From Flavobacterium cupriresistens (GTDB taxonomy: Bacteria > Bacteroidota > Bacteroidia > Flavobacteriales > Flavobacteriaceae), in NCBI RefSeq assembly GCF_020911925.1, contig NZ_CP087134.1:1736001-1800000 (forward strand): a DNA stretch of 64,000 nt. The letters run 5' to 3'. The position numbers and the translations under genes are program-made. Below, piece after piece: positions 44,330 to 53,683 of this stretch. Position 1 is the first letter of the stretch. Every line of letters starts with the position of its first letter. The notes under the pieces were generated by a model. It saw only the letters and a program-made list of their open reading frames with translations. It made no database searches and was not told the DNA's origin.

Positions 44330-45142
44330 TTATACTATAAAGAGGTTGGCTATATCTACAACTTGCTGTGTAGTAAGTGGTTCATCATAGGCTTCAGATC
44401 CTGCTGCGGCGCCAAATAAGGTTGATGTATTAAATCCTGCCTGCATCGTAAGACCTTCGCCATCATAGACCGCTTGTGTTGCGGCCGGCATTCCTGCACC
44501 TCTTTCACTATTGGAAATCCATCCTTTTAAACCACGCAGTCGTCTTACTTCAGACGCATGTCGTGCTTCAACAGAGTGGATTTGAAGTGCTGCTGTTAAT
44601 AAATCAGGTGTAGAAATCAGATTTGCTGCCTGACCTTTGTAGGCTCTTACGCCCGTATCTTCAAATGCCTGAGCTAAAGCTAAGAAGGTCGGATAATCTC
44701 CAAAAGGATTAAAAGCGCCTCCAACTGTAAAGTCAAAAGTAGGTTTAGGGACAAAATTGGGACTCATTGTTCCACCTAAACCCGCAATTAGAAATTTTAC
44801 GTGATCGGCTTCATGATCTGCAATTTGCTGAAATACTTTCAAATCACGACCGCTATTTTCTGATGCGGGAATTACTCCTGAATCTAATGCCATAGCATAA
44901 AATTCATTTTCAAGATATTCTAAAGTTAATGCAAACTGCAACGCTCCGATTGGTGTTGCCGGAGTTGGGGTTATGTCTTTTGCCATTGCTTTGTTAGCCA
45001 ATGCGGATAGTCCGAATGGAATGGATGCAAATGCTAAATTTTTTCCAAGATTTCCAAATTGTGTAAAACTGTCTCTTCTTGAACCTGTGCTAGCCATAAT
45101 ACCCTCATTGGTAAAAGACTCTATAAATTTTAATATATTCAT
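44330..45142 (-). CDS. Ferritin-like domain protein (Ferritin_2 family)
   Basis: A 270-residue four-helix-bundle protein: LEYLENEFYAMAL (first helix, Glu ligands), IADHEADHVKFL (ExxH), FEDTGVRAYKGQA, and HSVEARHASEVRRLRGL (ExxRH). These match the Ferritin_2 or desiccation-related branch and not classical ferritin. The N-terminus has a hydrophobic segment near residues 35-52 that could be an export or anchor signal. It lies 29 bp after its paralogue (45172-45921) as a two-gene operon. Metal binding is likely; function unknown. Confidence 0.86.
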   Translation of the reverse strand: MNILKFIESFTNEGIMASTGSRRDSFTQFGNLGKNLAFASIPFGLSALANKAMAKDITPTPATPIGALQFALTLEYLENEFYAMALDSGVIPASENSGRDLKVFQQIADHEADHVKFLIAGLGGTMSPNFVPKPTFDFTVGGAFNPFGDYPTFLALAQAFEDTGVRAYKGQAANLISTPDLLTAALQIHSVEARHASEVRRLRGLKGWISNSERGAGMPAATQAVYDGEGLTMQAGFNTSTLFGAAAGSEAYDEPLTTQQVVDIANLFIV

Positions 45143-45171
45143 AATTTCTAATTTTTAAATTGGGTTATTAT

Positions 45172-45921
45172 TTAAGGTAAATATTTAGCAGTAAATTGAG
45201 TTGTGATAAATCCGCCTGCAATGGCTAAAATTTTTGAAGGATCTTTTGCGTCATCCAATCCGGTTGTCATATTGATGATGTCATCTCCGGCAAAATCTTT
45301 AGAATTCGGATTAATTAAACTTCTGATAGCAGAGGCGTGTCTTGCTTCTACAGAAACAATTTTCCCGGCCAACAATAAGTAATCCGGATTTTTGATCAGT
45401 TTTCCTGCCCCGTTGTATGCTGCTACACCGGTATCTTCAAGTGCTTTGGCTGTAGCCAGAACATCGTTGCGACTATTAAAGTTTAAAGCGCCGTAATTAA
45501 ATGCTAATGTAGGGAGTAGTTGAGAACTCGGATCTGGTAGTCCACCGGTTAAAGCAGCTTTAAAGAAATCTCTGTGTACTACTTCATGGTAATATAAATC
45601 AGTAAGGACCTGTTTTTCTATAGCATTAAAGGTGGTGTTGAAATTGGAAGCGTTTACCACTTTGGTATAAAAATCAGCCTCTAATTGTTCTAAAGCATAT
45701 GCGTAGGTTAGAACGCCGAAATCTCCGGCTCCTAAATCGAATTTTCCGTTTTTGACTCCTGGTAACATATTATCTATTATAGGATCATCATTATCATTGT
45801 TGTCACTACATCCGGCCATAAGTAATCCGGCACTGGCAATAGTTAGTCCGCTTAGTTTGAGAAAATTCCTTCTGTTGTTCAATGAAGTGTCTACCTCTTG
45901 AACTCGTACTTCGTTTTTCAT
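45172..45921 (-). CDS. Exported ferritin-like lipoprotein with twin-arginine-type signal
   Basis: A 249-residue protein. The N-terminus has NNRRNFLKLSGLT (twin-arginine-like) followed by LLMAGCSDN (lipobox, Cys about 38), so it may be folded before export and then acylated. The ferritin-like bundle has ALEQLEADFYTKVV, YYHEVVHRDFFKAAL, ALEDTGVAAYNGAG, and VSVEARHASAIRSL. Paralogous to the following gene. The divergent LacI-type regulator starts 233 bp away and may control it. Confidence 0.86.
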   Translation of the reverse strand: MKNEVRVQEVDTSLNNRRNFLKLSGLTIASAGLLMAGCSDNNDNDDPIIDNMLPGVKNGKFDLGAGDFGVLTYAYALEQLEADFYTKVVNASNFNTTFNAIEKQVLTDLYYHEVVHRDFFKAALTGGLPDPSSQLLPTLAFNYGALNFNSRNDVLATAKALEDTGVAAYNGAGKLIKNPDYLLLAGKIVSVEARHASAIRSLINPNSKDFAGDDIINMTTGLDDAKDPSKILAIAGGFITTQFTAKYLP

Positions 45922-46099
45922 AATTATTACTTTTTTAAATGGTTATTAATAGGAATTGCATTTTTGCATATTAAGTTACTTACGGGCTTTCTTACAGAGT
46001 AGTTTTAAAAATTAGATTTATTTTTTATTTTTTTTATAATTCTCTTAAGACATAAGGGAAAACATGATAAGATTTTGATGTAGTCTGCGATGATTTTTG

Positions 46100-46128
46100 T
46101 TGTAATTTCAGTAATTCTACTATATTTG
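46100..46128 (+). promoter_or_regulatory. Promoter of the LacI-type regulator gene
   Basis: TATATTTG at 46121-46128 matches TAnnTTTG exactly, and TTG at 46100-46102 stands 18 bp upstream. The coding start is 26 bp downstream at 46154. Confidence 0.6.
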
Positions 46129-46153
46129 TATTAATTCCATAAAACATGATAGA

Positions 46154-47179
46154 ATGAAAGCTAAAGCAACTTTAAAACAAATCGCAAAAGAACTCAATGT
46201 TTCTGTATCAACAGTTTCTAAAGCGCTTAATGATAGTCCTGAAATTAGTGAGCAAACAAAAATTAAGATTAAAGAATACGCGAAATTGAAAAATTACAAA
46301 CCGAATGTGATTGGTTTGAATTTGAAAAATCGTAAAACAAAAACAATTGGAGTTATTATACCTAATATATTGAACTCGTTTTTTGCGAAGGTTTTTAGTG
46401 GTATCGAAAAAGTAGCAGACAAAAAAGGATATAATGTAATTACCTGTATTTCTAATGAATCTCTAGAAAAAGAAATTCATACACTGGAAATGTTGAGTAA
46501 CGGAACCATTGATGGTTTTATATTATCAGTTTCAGAAGAAGCGCAAAAATTACAGGAATACAATCATTTTTCGGCAATTATAAATGATGGTACGCCAATC
46601 GTAATGTTTGATAGAATTGCAGAAGGAGTAGAATGTGATAAAGTAGTTGTAGACGATTACGATTCTGCTTTAAACTCGACACAACATTTGATTAATTTAG
46701 GTTGTAAAAATATTGCCTTAATCTCGTCTGTTGATAATTTAAGTGTTGGAAAATTAAGAGCTGACGGTTATTTGAAAGCTTTAGAAAACAATAACATTGC
46801 GATAAACGAAAAAATCATTCTCAGAACCGATTCTGAAGAGGATATGAAAAGTAAAATTGATGCTATTTTTGAACAAAAAATTGACGGAATTTTTGCTTTG
46901 GATGAAAATGATTCCGTTGCAGCTCTGCGCGTAGGATTGAAAAAAGGATACAGAGTTCCGGAAGACATTTCTATTATTGGTTTTGCAGATGGAATTTTAG
47001 CCTCAAGACGTTTATCACCAAGTTTGACAACAGTAAGCCAACACGGTATTGAGATTGGCGAAGTGGCTGCCAAAAGGTTAATCAAAAGACTCGAAGAAAA
47101 CGAAGAAGAAACGTCAGATTATGAAACCATCGTAATCAAAACAGTATTAAAAGAACGGGAATCAACCCGCAAAGTATAG
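46154..47179 (+). CDS. LacI/GalR-family transcriptional regulator
   Basis: A 341-residue repressor. The HTH and hinge are residues 5-58 (TLKQIAKELNVSVSTVSKALN, then KNYKPNVIGLNLK). The periplasmic-binding-protein-like sensor domain (60-330) contains TIGVIIPNILNSFFAKVFSG, MFDRIAEGVECDKVVVDD and SIIGFADGILASRRLSPSLT. The ligand is unknown; no sugar genes adjoin. It is divergent from the ferritin-like pair, and the 232-bp gap between them is the natural place for operators; I see no strong palindrome there. Confidence 0.92.
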   Translation: MKAKATLKQIAKELNVSVSTVSKALNDSPEISEQTKIKIKEYAKLKNYKPNVIGLNLKNRKTKTIGVIIPNILNSFFAKVFSGIEKVADKKGYNVITCISNESLEKEIHTLEMLSNGTIDGFILSVSEEAQKLQEYNHFSAIINDGTPIVMFDRIAEGVECDKVVVDDYDSALNSTQHLINLGCKNIALISSVDNLSVGKLRADGYLKALENNNIAINEKIILRTDSEEDMKSKIDAIFEQKIDGIFALDENDSVAALRVGLKKGYRVPEDISIIGFADGILASRRLSPSLTTVSQHGIEIGEVAAKRLIKRLEENEEETSDYETIVIKTVLKERESTRKV

Positions 47180-47182
47180 TTC

Positions 47183-47220
47183 AAAAAAAAATCCATTCAA
47201 ATCGAATGGATTTTTTTTGC
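47183..47220. terminator. Bidirectional terminator after the LacI gene
   Basis: ATCCATTC (47191-47198) pairs with GAATGGAT (47204-47211), with eight As before and eight Ts after. Confidence 0.88.
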
Positions 47221-47247
47221 TTGGTACTATTTTGGGGTAGTAAAATT

Positions 47248-48264
47248 TTATTGTGATTGGAGCAACCAAGCTTTTATATCCTTGAAAACTTCATCCCAGT
47301 GATAAGTACTTTCGGTTTCTTTTTTATTTAAATCAAATTCTTGTTTTTCGAAATTATGACCGTAATCTGGATAAGCTTTAATTTTAATATTTTTTTTCGG
47401 GAGTAAAAAAGGGAGTAAGTCATTGTGTGCCGATCCAATATCATTTGTTCCATAAATTATCAGGATGGGATTCTTGAATTTTTTAAAGCTTTCATAACTT
47501 AAAGTTCTGTTATAGCTTGCCCAATTGGTAAAATCAATGTCGTCTTTAAATTCTTTACTGTCTTCTTCGATGTTTTTATATTCACTAGTTAATTTGTCAA
47601 TTTTAATTTGACTTTCCGAGTCGTCATTGTTTTTAAAACACTGGACTCTTTCTCTTAATATGTATTCCGTTATTCTATTAAATGGATCAGCAGACATGCA
47701 AACTAATTTGGATATTTTGGTGTTGTTTGCCGCTACTTTTGCTGCTACACGATAACCTTCCGAATGACCTACAACAAAGAGAGAGTCTTTTTTAACGCTA
47801 TTATTTTTAAATAAATAGTCTATAACGGTTGTGACTTGATTAACTCTATAATTTAGGTTATCATTTTTAATGTAATCATCGGGAATATTTCCTTTTTCAG
47901 TTGTATATCCTTTAGAATCTCTTTCGTAAGAACCTATTAAAGGAATTCCTTTTCTGGCAATTATTACAAAATTAAATTTTTCAAGATAAGGTTTAACGTC
48001 AAAAGGAATAGCTGAATTTACGCTTTTGTCATCATAGAAGATTATAGGTAATGGATTTGAACCTTGGATGAATAAAATCGTAGCTTTTGGTAAAATGGAG
48101 TTACTAATGGAAGTTAAAAAAGAAATGGAGTCGATTTTTGTTGTTATTACAGTTTTAGTATAACCGGCTTTCTTTAAATAATAGTCTTCCTTGTTTTGGG
48201 AAAAAGAGGTTTGAGAAAAAAGCAAAAAAAAGGCTAATACAACTGAAGATTTAAGCAGGTTCAT
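47248..48264 (-). CDS. Exported alpha/beta hydrolase
   Basis: A 338-residue hydrolase with a signal peptide (1-23, SQTSFSQ). The nucleophile elbow is VVGHSEGYR (S168), the catalytic acid is in IIYGTNDIGS (D about 276) and the His in DYGHNFEK (about 305). The core is DLH/peptidase-S9-like with a long insert (about 185-260). Substrate unknown. Single gene, convergent with the LacI gene. Confidence 0.82.
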   Translation of the reverse strand: MNLLKSSVVLAFFLLFSQTSFSQNKEDYYLKKAGYTKTVITTKIDSISFLTSISNSILPKATILFIQGSNPLPIIFYDDKSVNSAIPFDVKPYLEKFNFVIIARKGIPLIGSYERDSKGYTTEKGNIPDDYIKNDNLNYRVNQVTTVIDYLFKNNSVKKDSLFVVGHSEGYRVAAKVAANNTKISKLVCMSADPFNRITEYILRERVQCFKNNDDSESQIKIDKLTSEYKNIEEDSKEFKDDIDFTNWASYNRTLSYESFKKFKNPILIIYGTNDIGSAHNDLLPFLLPKKNIKIKAYPDYGHNFEKQEFDLNKKETESTYHWDEVFKDIKAWLLQSQ

Positions 48265-48470
48265 AGTTATCTGTAAATTGGTTTATTATTTCTGCATAAT
48301 TTAAAAATTCAATACCTGATTGATTTATAATCTCAAGAGGTATTTTTTTTAAAATTTCATCAAAATTCTACATACTTTTAAAGGGTGATGATTTAATTTT
48401 GTAGGATAATGTTTTCAAAAATAATAAAAATAGCGATGATCTGTATTTTTTCAACTGTTAAAAAATTAAG
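48265..48470. other. Intergenic region, nothing recognised
   Basis: About 200 AT-rich bases between the hydrolase start and the polA terminator. No ORF, repeat or palindrome worth naming was seen; it should hold the hydrolase promoter. Confidence 0.5.
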
Positions 48471-48512
48471 CAAAAAAAAACTCCATTTACTACTAGCAAA
48501 TGGAGTTTTTAA
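48471..48512 (-). terminator. polA terminator
   Basis: AACTCCATTT (48479-48488) pairs with AAATGGAGTT (48498-48507); the minus strand runs on into nine Ts. Confidence 0.85.
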
Positions 48513-48565
48513 TATTTTATTAAATTGATAAATCTAAAATCATCAATCTAAAATCTACAATAATC

Positions 48566-51403
48566 TTAGTGCGCTTCCAGCCAATCTTTACCTAATCCTA
48601 ATTCTACTTCTAACGGAACCGCCATTATAAAAGCGTTTTCCATTTCGTGTTTGATCATAGGCTGGATTTTTTCGAGTTCGTCATTGTGAACATCGAACAC
48701 AAGCTCATCATGCACCTGAAGTAACATTTTTGATTTCCAGTTTTCTTCTTTTAATTTTTTATGAATGTTGATCATTGCAATTTTAATCACATCCGCAGCA
48801 CTTCCCTGAATAGGAGCATTCACGGCATTTCGTTCTGCAGCACTTCTTACAACGGCGTTGGCAGAATTAATATCTTTTAAGTAACGGCGACGTCCTAAAA
48901 TGGTTTGTACGTATCCTTTTTCACGTGCAAACTCGATTTGCTCTGAAATGTACGATCTCAATTTTGGGTATGTTTTGTAATACGCTTCAATCAAAGCAGC
49001 ACTTTCGCTTCTGGATAGGGAAGTCTGATTACTCAATCCAAAAGCAGAAACACCGTAGATAATTCCGAAGTTTACTGTTTTTGCATTACTTCTTTGTTCG
49101 CGACTCACTTCATCCAAAGGAACATCAAAAACTTTAGCAGCTGTTGCTTTGTGAATGTCTTCTCCGTTTTGGAAGGCCTTGATCATGTTTTCTTCACCAC
49201 TCAGAGCGGCAATAATTCGCAATTCAATTTGAGAATAATCCGCAGAAATCAAAGTGTGGTTTTCGTCACGGGCTACAAATGCTTTACGAATCTGACGACC
49301 TCTTTCGGTACGAATCGGGATATTCTGTAAGTTCGGATTATTAGAACTCAAACGGCCTGTTGCAGCAACAGTCTGCATATAATCGGTATGAACTCGTTGT
49401 GTTTTTTTGTCTACTTGTTCCGGTAAAGCCAGAATATAAGTACTCTGTAATTTTACCATTTGACGCCAATCCAGAATCTCTTTTACAATCGGATTGTCGT
49501 TGGCTAAATAAGTTAATACTTCCTCACCGGTAGCGTATTGACCTGTTTTGGTTTTCTTTTGTTTGGCACCACCAATTTTCATTTTATCAAATAAAATATC
49601 ACCCAACTGTTTTGGAGAAGCCAAATTGAATTTCTCGCCCGCAGTTTCGTAAATATTTTGCTCCAAAGTTTTAATCTCAACATCCATTTCTTTAGACATT
49701 GCTTTTAAAAACTCAACATCAAGACGAATACCTTCTGTTTCCATAGCAGCCAAAACGCTTACTAACGGAATTTCGATTTCGTCAAACAGTTTTTTGGTTT
49801 CCGTTTTGTCTAACTCAGTGGTGAAGATTTCTTTCAACTGTAAGGTTACATCAGCGTCCTCGGCAGCATATTCTTTGATGTCTTCCAAAGCAACATCACG
49901 CATTGAGATTTGATTTTTACCCTTTTTACCAATTAAATCTTCAATTGGTTTTGGGGAATATTTCAAATACGTTTCTGATAGAATATCCATATTATGACGC
50001 ATATCCGGATTAATCAGATAATGTGCAATCATCGTGTCAAAAAGTTTTCCTTTTACCGTAACACCATAATTAGAAAGAATTTTTAAATCGTATTTTAAAT
50101 TCTGACCGATTTTTTCAATATTCTCATTTTCAAAAAACGGAATAAATTTGGTAATCAGAGCTTTTGCTTCTTCCTGATTTTCCGGAAACGGAACATAAAG
50201 TCCTTTTCCTTTTTCATAAGAAAACGAAATACCAACCAATTCCGCATGCAAAGCATCTAAACCGGTAGTTTCGGTATCAAAACAAACAGAAGTCTGTTTT
50301 TGTAAATTTTGTAAAAGTAATTTAATACCTAAATCACCTTCAATAGCCTGATAGGAGTGAGGTGTGTTTTCTAAAGTAGTATAAAAAGAAGTTCTTACAG
50401 CTTCCGGATTTTCGGCGGTATCACCGGCTCCAAAAAGATCAAACTGGTCTTCATTTTTAGGTTGCGCTTTCTTGTATAATTTGGCATCAGGAGTTGTTTC
50501 TGTAGTTTGTGCTCCACCTGTTTTAAACAAATTATCAAATTGTTCCGCCATTCTTCGGAATTCTAATTCCTGAAAAATAGCATCTGTTTTTTCGATATCG
50601 GGACGTGTTAACTCGTAGTCATTTTCGTCAAAAGTAACCGGGCAGTCCAATAAAATAGTGGCTAAAGTTTTAGAGAGTAATCCCTTTTCTTTGTTGGCCT
50701 CGATGTTCTCTTTCATTTTTCCTTTCAGCTTGTCGGTATTAGCCAAAAGGTTTTCCATTGTACCAAATTCTTTTAAAAACTTTTTAGCCGTTACTTCACC
50801 AACACCCGGAAGTCCCGGGATATTATCGGCAGCATCACCCATCATTCCAAGGAAATCAATTACCTGTTCCGGTCTTTCGATTTCAAATTTTGCCAAAACT
50901 TCCGGAACACCCCAAATTTCAATTCCGTTACCCATTCGGGCCGGTTTGTACATGAAGATGTTTTCAGAAACCAATTGGGCAAAATCCTTATCGGGAGTTA
51001 CCATAAAAACTTTGTAATTCTGTTTTTCGGCTTGTTTGGCAATCGTTCCAATTAAATCATCGGCTTCAAAACCTGCCACTTCAATAATAGGAATATGCAT
51101 GGCTTTTAGTAATTCGCAGATATAAGGCACTGCAATTTTTATAGCTTCCGGTGTTACATCGCGATTGGCTTTGTATTCAGGGAATATCTCGTTACGAAGT
51201 GCACTTCCTCCTTTATCGAAAGCAACAGCCAGATGATCCGGTTTTTCTCTTCTAATAACATCCAAAAGGGAATTCATGAAGCCCATAATGGCGGACGTAT
51301 CCATTCCTTTGGAGTTGATTCTTGGGTTTTTTATGAAGGCATAATAACCACGGAATATTAAAGCGTAAGCATCAAGTAAAAAAAGGCGTTTTTGTGACGA
51401 CAT
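48566..51403 (-). CDS. polA: DNA polymerase I
   Basis: A 945-residue, three-domain enzyme. The 5' nuclease spans 1-290 (FLLDAYALIFRGYYAF, then DFLGMMGDAADNIPGLPGVG). The 3'-5' exonuclease (about 350-520) keeps its acidic residues (VCFDTETTGL; AAEDADVTLQL), so proofreading should be active. The polymerase has motif A LISADYSQIELRI, the O-helix RSNAKTVNFGIIYG with Phe at the sugar-selecting position, and motif C LLQVHDELVFDV. Role: gap filling, Okazaki processing and repair. Single gene with its own terminator. Confidence 0.97.
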   Translation of the reverse strand: MSSQKRLFLLDAYALIFRGYYAFIKNPRINSKGMDTSAIMGFMNSLLDVIRREKPDHLAVAFDKGGSALRNEIFPEYKANRDVTPEAIKIAVPYICELLKAMHIPIIEVAGFEADDLIGTIAKQAEKQNYKVFMVTPDKDFAQLVSENIFMYKPARMGNGIEIWGVPEVLAKFEIERPEQVIDFLGMMGDAADNIPGLPGVGEVTAKKFLKEFGTMENLLANTDKLKGKMKENIEANKEKGLLSKTLATILLDCPVTFDENDYELTRPDIEKTDAIFQELEFRRMAEQFDNLFKTGGAQTTETTPDAKLYKKAQPKNEDQFDLFGAGDTAENPEAVRTSFYTTLENTPHSYQAIEGDLGIKLLLQNLQKQTSVCFDTETTGLDALHAELVGISFSYEKGKGLYVPFPENQEEAKALITKFIPFFENENIEKIGQNLKYDLKILSNYGVTVKGKLFDTMIAHYLINPDMRHNMDILSETYLKYSPKPIEDLIGKKGKNQISMRDVALEDIKEYAAEDADVTLQLKEIFTTELDKTETKKLFDEIEIPLVSVLAAMETEGIRLDVEFLKAMSKEMDVEIKTLEQNIYETAGEKFNLASPKQLGDILFDKMKIGGAKQKKTKTGQYATGEEVLTYLANDNPIVKEILDWRQMVKLQSTYILALPEQVDKKTQRVHTDYMQTVAATGRLSSNNPNLQNIPIRTERGRQIRKAFVARDENHTLISADYSQIELRIIAALSGEENMIKAFQNGEDIHKATAAKVFDVPLDEVSREQRSNAKTVNFGIIYGVSAFGLSNQTSLSRSESAALIEAYYKTYPKLRSYISEQIEFAREKGYVQTILGRRRYLKDINSANAVVRSAAERNAVNAPIQGSAADVIKIAMINIHKKLKEENWKSKMLLQVHDELVFDVHNDELEKIQPMIKHEMENAFIMAVPLEVELGLGKDWLEAH

Positions 51404-51586
51404 AAGTACAATTTATCAATTCAATTTTCAAAGTTACGAATATCACTATAATATTAAGTTAGAAATTGCTTTGTTATTTGTTAATCCTAAATAGTAGAAG
51501 GAAGGATTGTTGGTTTTCGGAAACTTTAAAGCCTTGAAAACCAAAAGGTTTTTTTTGTCGTAGATAATTAATTAAAACACTACATT

Positions 51587-53122
51587 ATGAAAGATACCTT
51601 ACTTACGCCGAGATCCTTTTTATTGATGGGATTAATGTCATTTTTTGGAGCCTGTTCTAATGATGACGATAGAACTCCAGTGCAGCAACCAGAACCCGTG
51701 CCAATGCCAAGTACAGCACCTCCGGTAGATTTTACTGCCTTGTCCAATGATAATAAAGTCTTTTATTTTAATGCTAAAGATTTAAAAATGCCCATTCGTT
51801 CCTATACGATAACAGGATTGCAGTCAGGTGAAAGTATCCTGAGTATTGACTACAGACCGGCAACGGGACAATTGTATGGTTTAGGGTCTACAAGCAGATT
51901 GTATAGTATAAATGAAAATTCAGGATTAGCGACACCCCTTGGGGCGGCTTCTTTTTCTCCTGCGATCGAAGGAACGTCCTCTTCTATAGATTTTAATCCA
52001 ACGGTTGATCGTGTGCGTTTGATTTCTAATAATGGAAAAAACCTGAGATTACATCCCGAACTCGGAACTGTTGTGTCAACAGACGGAAATCTCAATGGAG
52101 TTGCAAGCACTCAGGTTGATGCCATTGCTTATACGAATAGTTTCTCCGGAAGTACAACAACCCAATTATTTGATATTGATTACACGACGGACAAACTATA
52201 CCTGCAGAATCCGCCAAATGATGGGAAACTTCAGGAAGTAGGAAGTTTAAAAGTAGATTTTTCAGGAACTGGAGGGTTTGATATACAGCCGGATTCTAAT
52301 TTAGGAATCGCGGTTAACAATAAAAGCAGTGAATCCAGACTTTATACGATTAATTTAACGAATGGAGAGGCTGTTTGGGTTGGCACTTTTACACAGCAAA
52401 TTGTTGAAGTTGCATTTAAATCAAAACCTATTGCTTATGCCACAAGCGCAACAAATTCTTTATACCGATTAAATCCCGTTACAGGAACTTCCAATTCGGT
52501 TGCTTTGATGGGGATGAATAGTAGTGAGGAAGTAGTAGGGTTGGATTTCAGACCTTCAAACGGAGCTCTTTATGCGCTGACCAATCAAAACAGGTTGCTA
52601 ACGGTTAATACTTCAAACGGTCAGGTAACAGCGGTTGGCTCCGTATTATCGCCGATATTGTCAGGACAGAATTTCGGATTTGATTTTAATCCAACCGTAG
52701 ACCGAATAAGGTTGGTGAGTAATTTGGGACAAAATCTTCGTTTGAATCCTGACACAGGAGCAGTTGTGGGTACAGATAGTTTTCTGAATCCGGGTACACC
52801 CTCTGTTTCGGCAGCAGCTTATACCAATAATTTTGCACAGGCTTCCTCGACACAGTTGTTTGTAATTGATTCAGGAAATAATAATTTGTACCTACAAACC
52901 CCTCCAAATAATGGGACTTTGGTGCCAGTGGGAGCTTTGGGGGTAACAACTACAGGAATGAATGGTTTTGATATAGGAGGAAATAGCGGTGAAGCGTTTG
53001 CTATATTAACGGTTAGTACTACACAATCTATTTACAAAATAAACCTGACAACCGGTGCCGCAACAAAAACGGTTGATTTTTCTCCGGCCGTCACTTCAAT
53101 GACTTTAGGATTAGGTTTTTAA
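51587..53122 (+). CDS. Lipoprotein with two tandem DUF4394 domains
   Basis: A 511-residue lipoprotein: lipobox FFGAC (C23), then an acidic and proline-rich linker (to about 48). Two beta-propeller-like DUF4394 repeats follow, about 50-275 and 285-510. Both repeats share the same landmarks: IDYRPATGQLYGL / LDFRPSNGALYAL; SSIDFNPTVDRVRLISN / FGFDFNPTVDRIRLVSN; LRLHPELGTVV / LRLNPDTGAVV; and YLQNPPNDG / YLQTPPNNG. Function is unknown; a surface or periplasmic binding role is likely. Confidence 0.88.
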   Translation: MKDTLLTPRSFLLMGLMSFFGACSNDDDRTPVQQPEPVPMPSTAPPVDFTALSNDNKVFYFNAKDLKMPIRSYTITGLQSGESILSIDYRPATGQLYGLGSTSRLYSINENSGLATPLGAASFSPAIEGTSSSIDFNPTVDRVRLISNNGKNLRLHPELGTVVSTDGNLNGVASTQVDAIAYTNSFSGSTTTQLFDIDYTTDKLYLQNPPNDGKLQEVGSLKVDFSGTGGFDIQPDSNLGIAVNNKSSESRLYTINLTNGEAVWVGTFTQQIVEVAFKSKPIAYATSATNSLYRLNPVTGTSNSVALMGMNSSEEVVGLDFRPSNGALYALTNQNRLLTVNTSNGQVTAVGSVLSPILSGQNFGFDFNPTVDRIRLVSNLGQNLRLNPDTGAVVGTDSFLNPGTPSVSAAAYTNNFAQASSTQLFVIDSGNNNLYLQTPPNNGTLVPVGALGVTTTGMNGFDIGGNSGEAFAILTVSTTQSIYKINLTTGAATKTVDFSPAVTSMTLGLGF

Positions 53123-53147
53123 AAGGATAGCGAAAATTGATATAGAA

Positions 53148-53180
53148 GAAGCGGCTGGAGCATTTCAGCCGCTTTTTTAT
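53148..53180 (+). terminator. Terminator after the DUF4394 gene
   Basis: AAGCGGCTG (53149-53157) pairs with CAGCCGCTT (53166-53174), then six Ts. Confidence 0.88.
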
Positions 53181-53291
53181 AAATTAAAGTTAAAATTTTT
53201 TAGTGGTCTCGTTTCTTCATTTTCTCTTCATTTTCTCGAAGTAAATTTGATCTGTAATTAAAAAGGTTATTAATTCAAAATTATAGAAATC

Positions 53292-53507
53292 ATGAGAAAT
53301 TTTTTAATGTTACTCGTAGCAATTTTAGGAACAACAGCAATGGTAAATGCTTTTCCTCCTGTAAAAGTGGGACCTGCTAAAGAAATTAAAGCAACTCCGG
53401 CAAAAGAGACAAAAGCAACCAAACATCCAAAACACAAAACGGATAAAAAAGCGAAATCTACTAAAAAAGAAGCTCCGAAATCAGAAACAGCAAACATGAA
53501 AAAATAA
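53292..53507 (+). CDS. Small exported lysine/alanine-rich protein (copy 1)
   Basis: A 71-residue protein: signal peptide MRNFLMLLVAILGTTAMVNA (cut after 20), then a low-complexity mature part of Lys, Ala, Thr and Pro ending in APKSETANMKK. No globular domain is expected. It is paralogous to 55814-55999: same signal peptide pattern (VLGTVGMVNA), same KK-rich body, and a terminator of similar sequence. The pair brackets a two-component system. Possibly a basic periplasmic adaptor or surface peptide; function unknown. Confidence 0.75.
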   Translation: MRNFLMLLVAILGTTAMVNAFPPVKVGPAKEIKATPAKETKATKHPKHKTDKKAKSTKKEAPKSETANMKK

Positions 53508-53571
53508 AAGTTGTTTTTGTTTTGCTTTTTAAGGATTGTAAGGGAGGCAAAACAGAAAGGATAATTATGGA

Positions 53572-53608
53572 GAAAGCTGATGAAGAAATTTGTCAGCTTT
53601 TTTTATTC
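53572..53608 (+). terminator. Terminator after small protein copy 1
   Basis: AAAGCTGA (53573-53580) pairs with TCAGCTTT (53593-53600) around TGAAGAAATTTG, then seven Ts. The loop sequence AAGAAATTTGTC recurs in the terminator after copy 2 (56081-56112). Confidence 0.82.
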
Positions 53609-53683
53609 GTTAATTTTTTTAAATAATAAGGAGCTAATTTTTTCATAATTGCTTAAATTTAGTTGCTTTTAGAACTTTGAACT

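Noticed and set aside
53270..53497. 75-codon minus-strand frame opposite the small Lys-rich gene
   Set aside because: Opposite strand of a biased Lys/Ala region; the plus-strand frame has a signal peptide and a paralogue.
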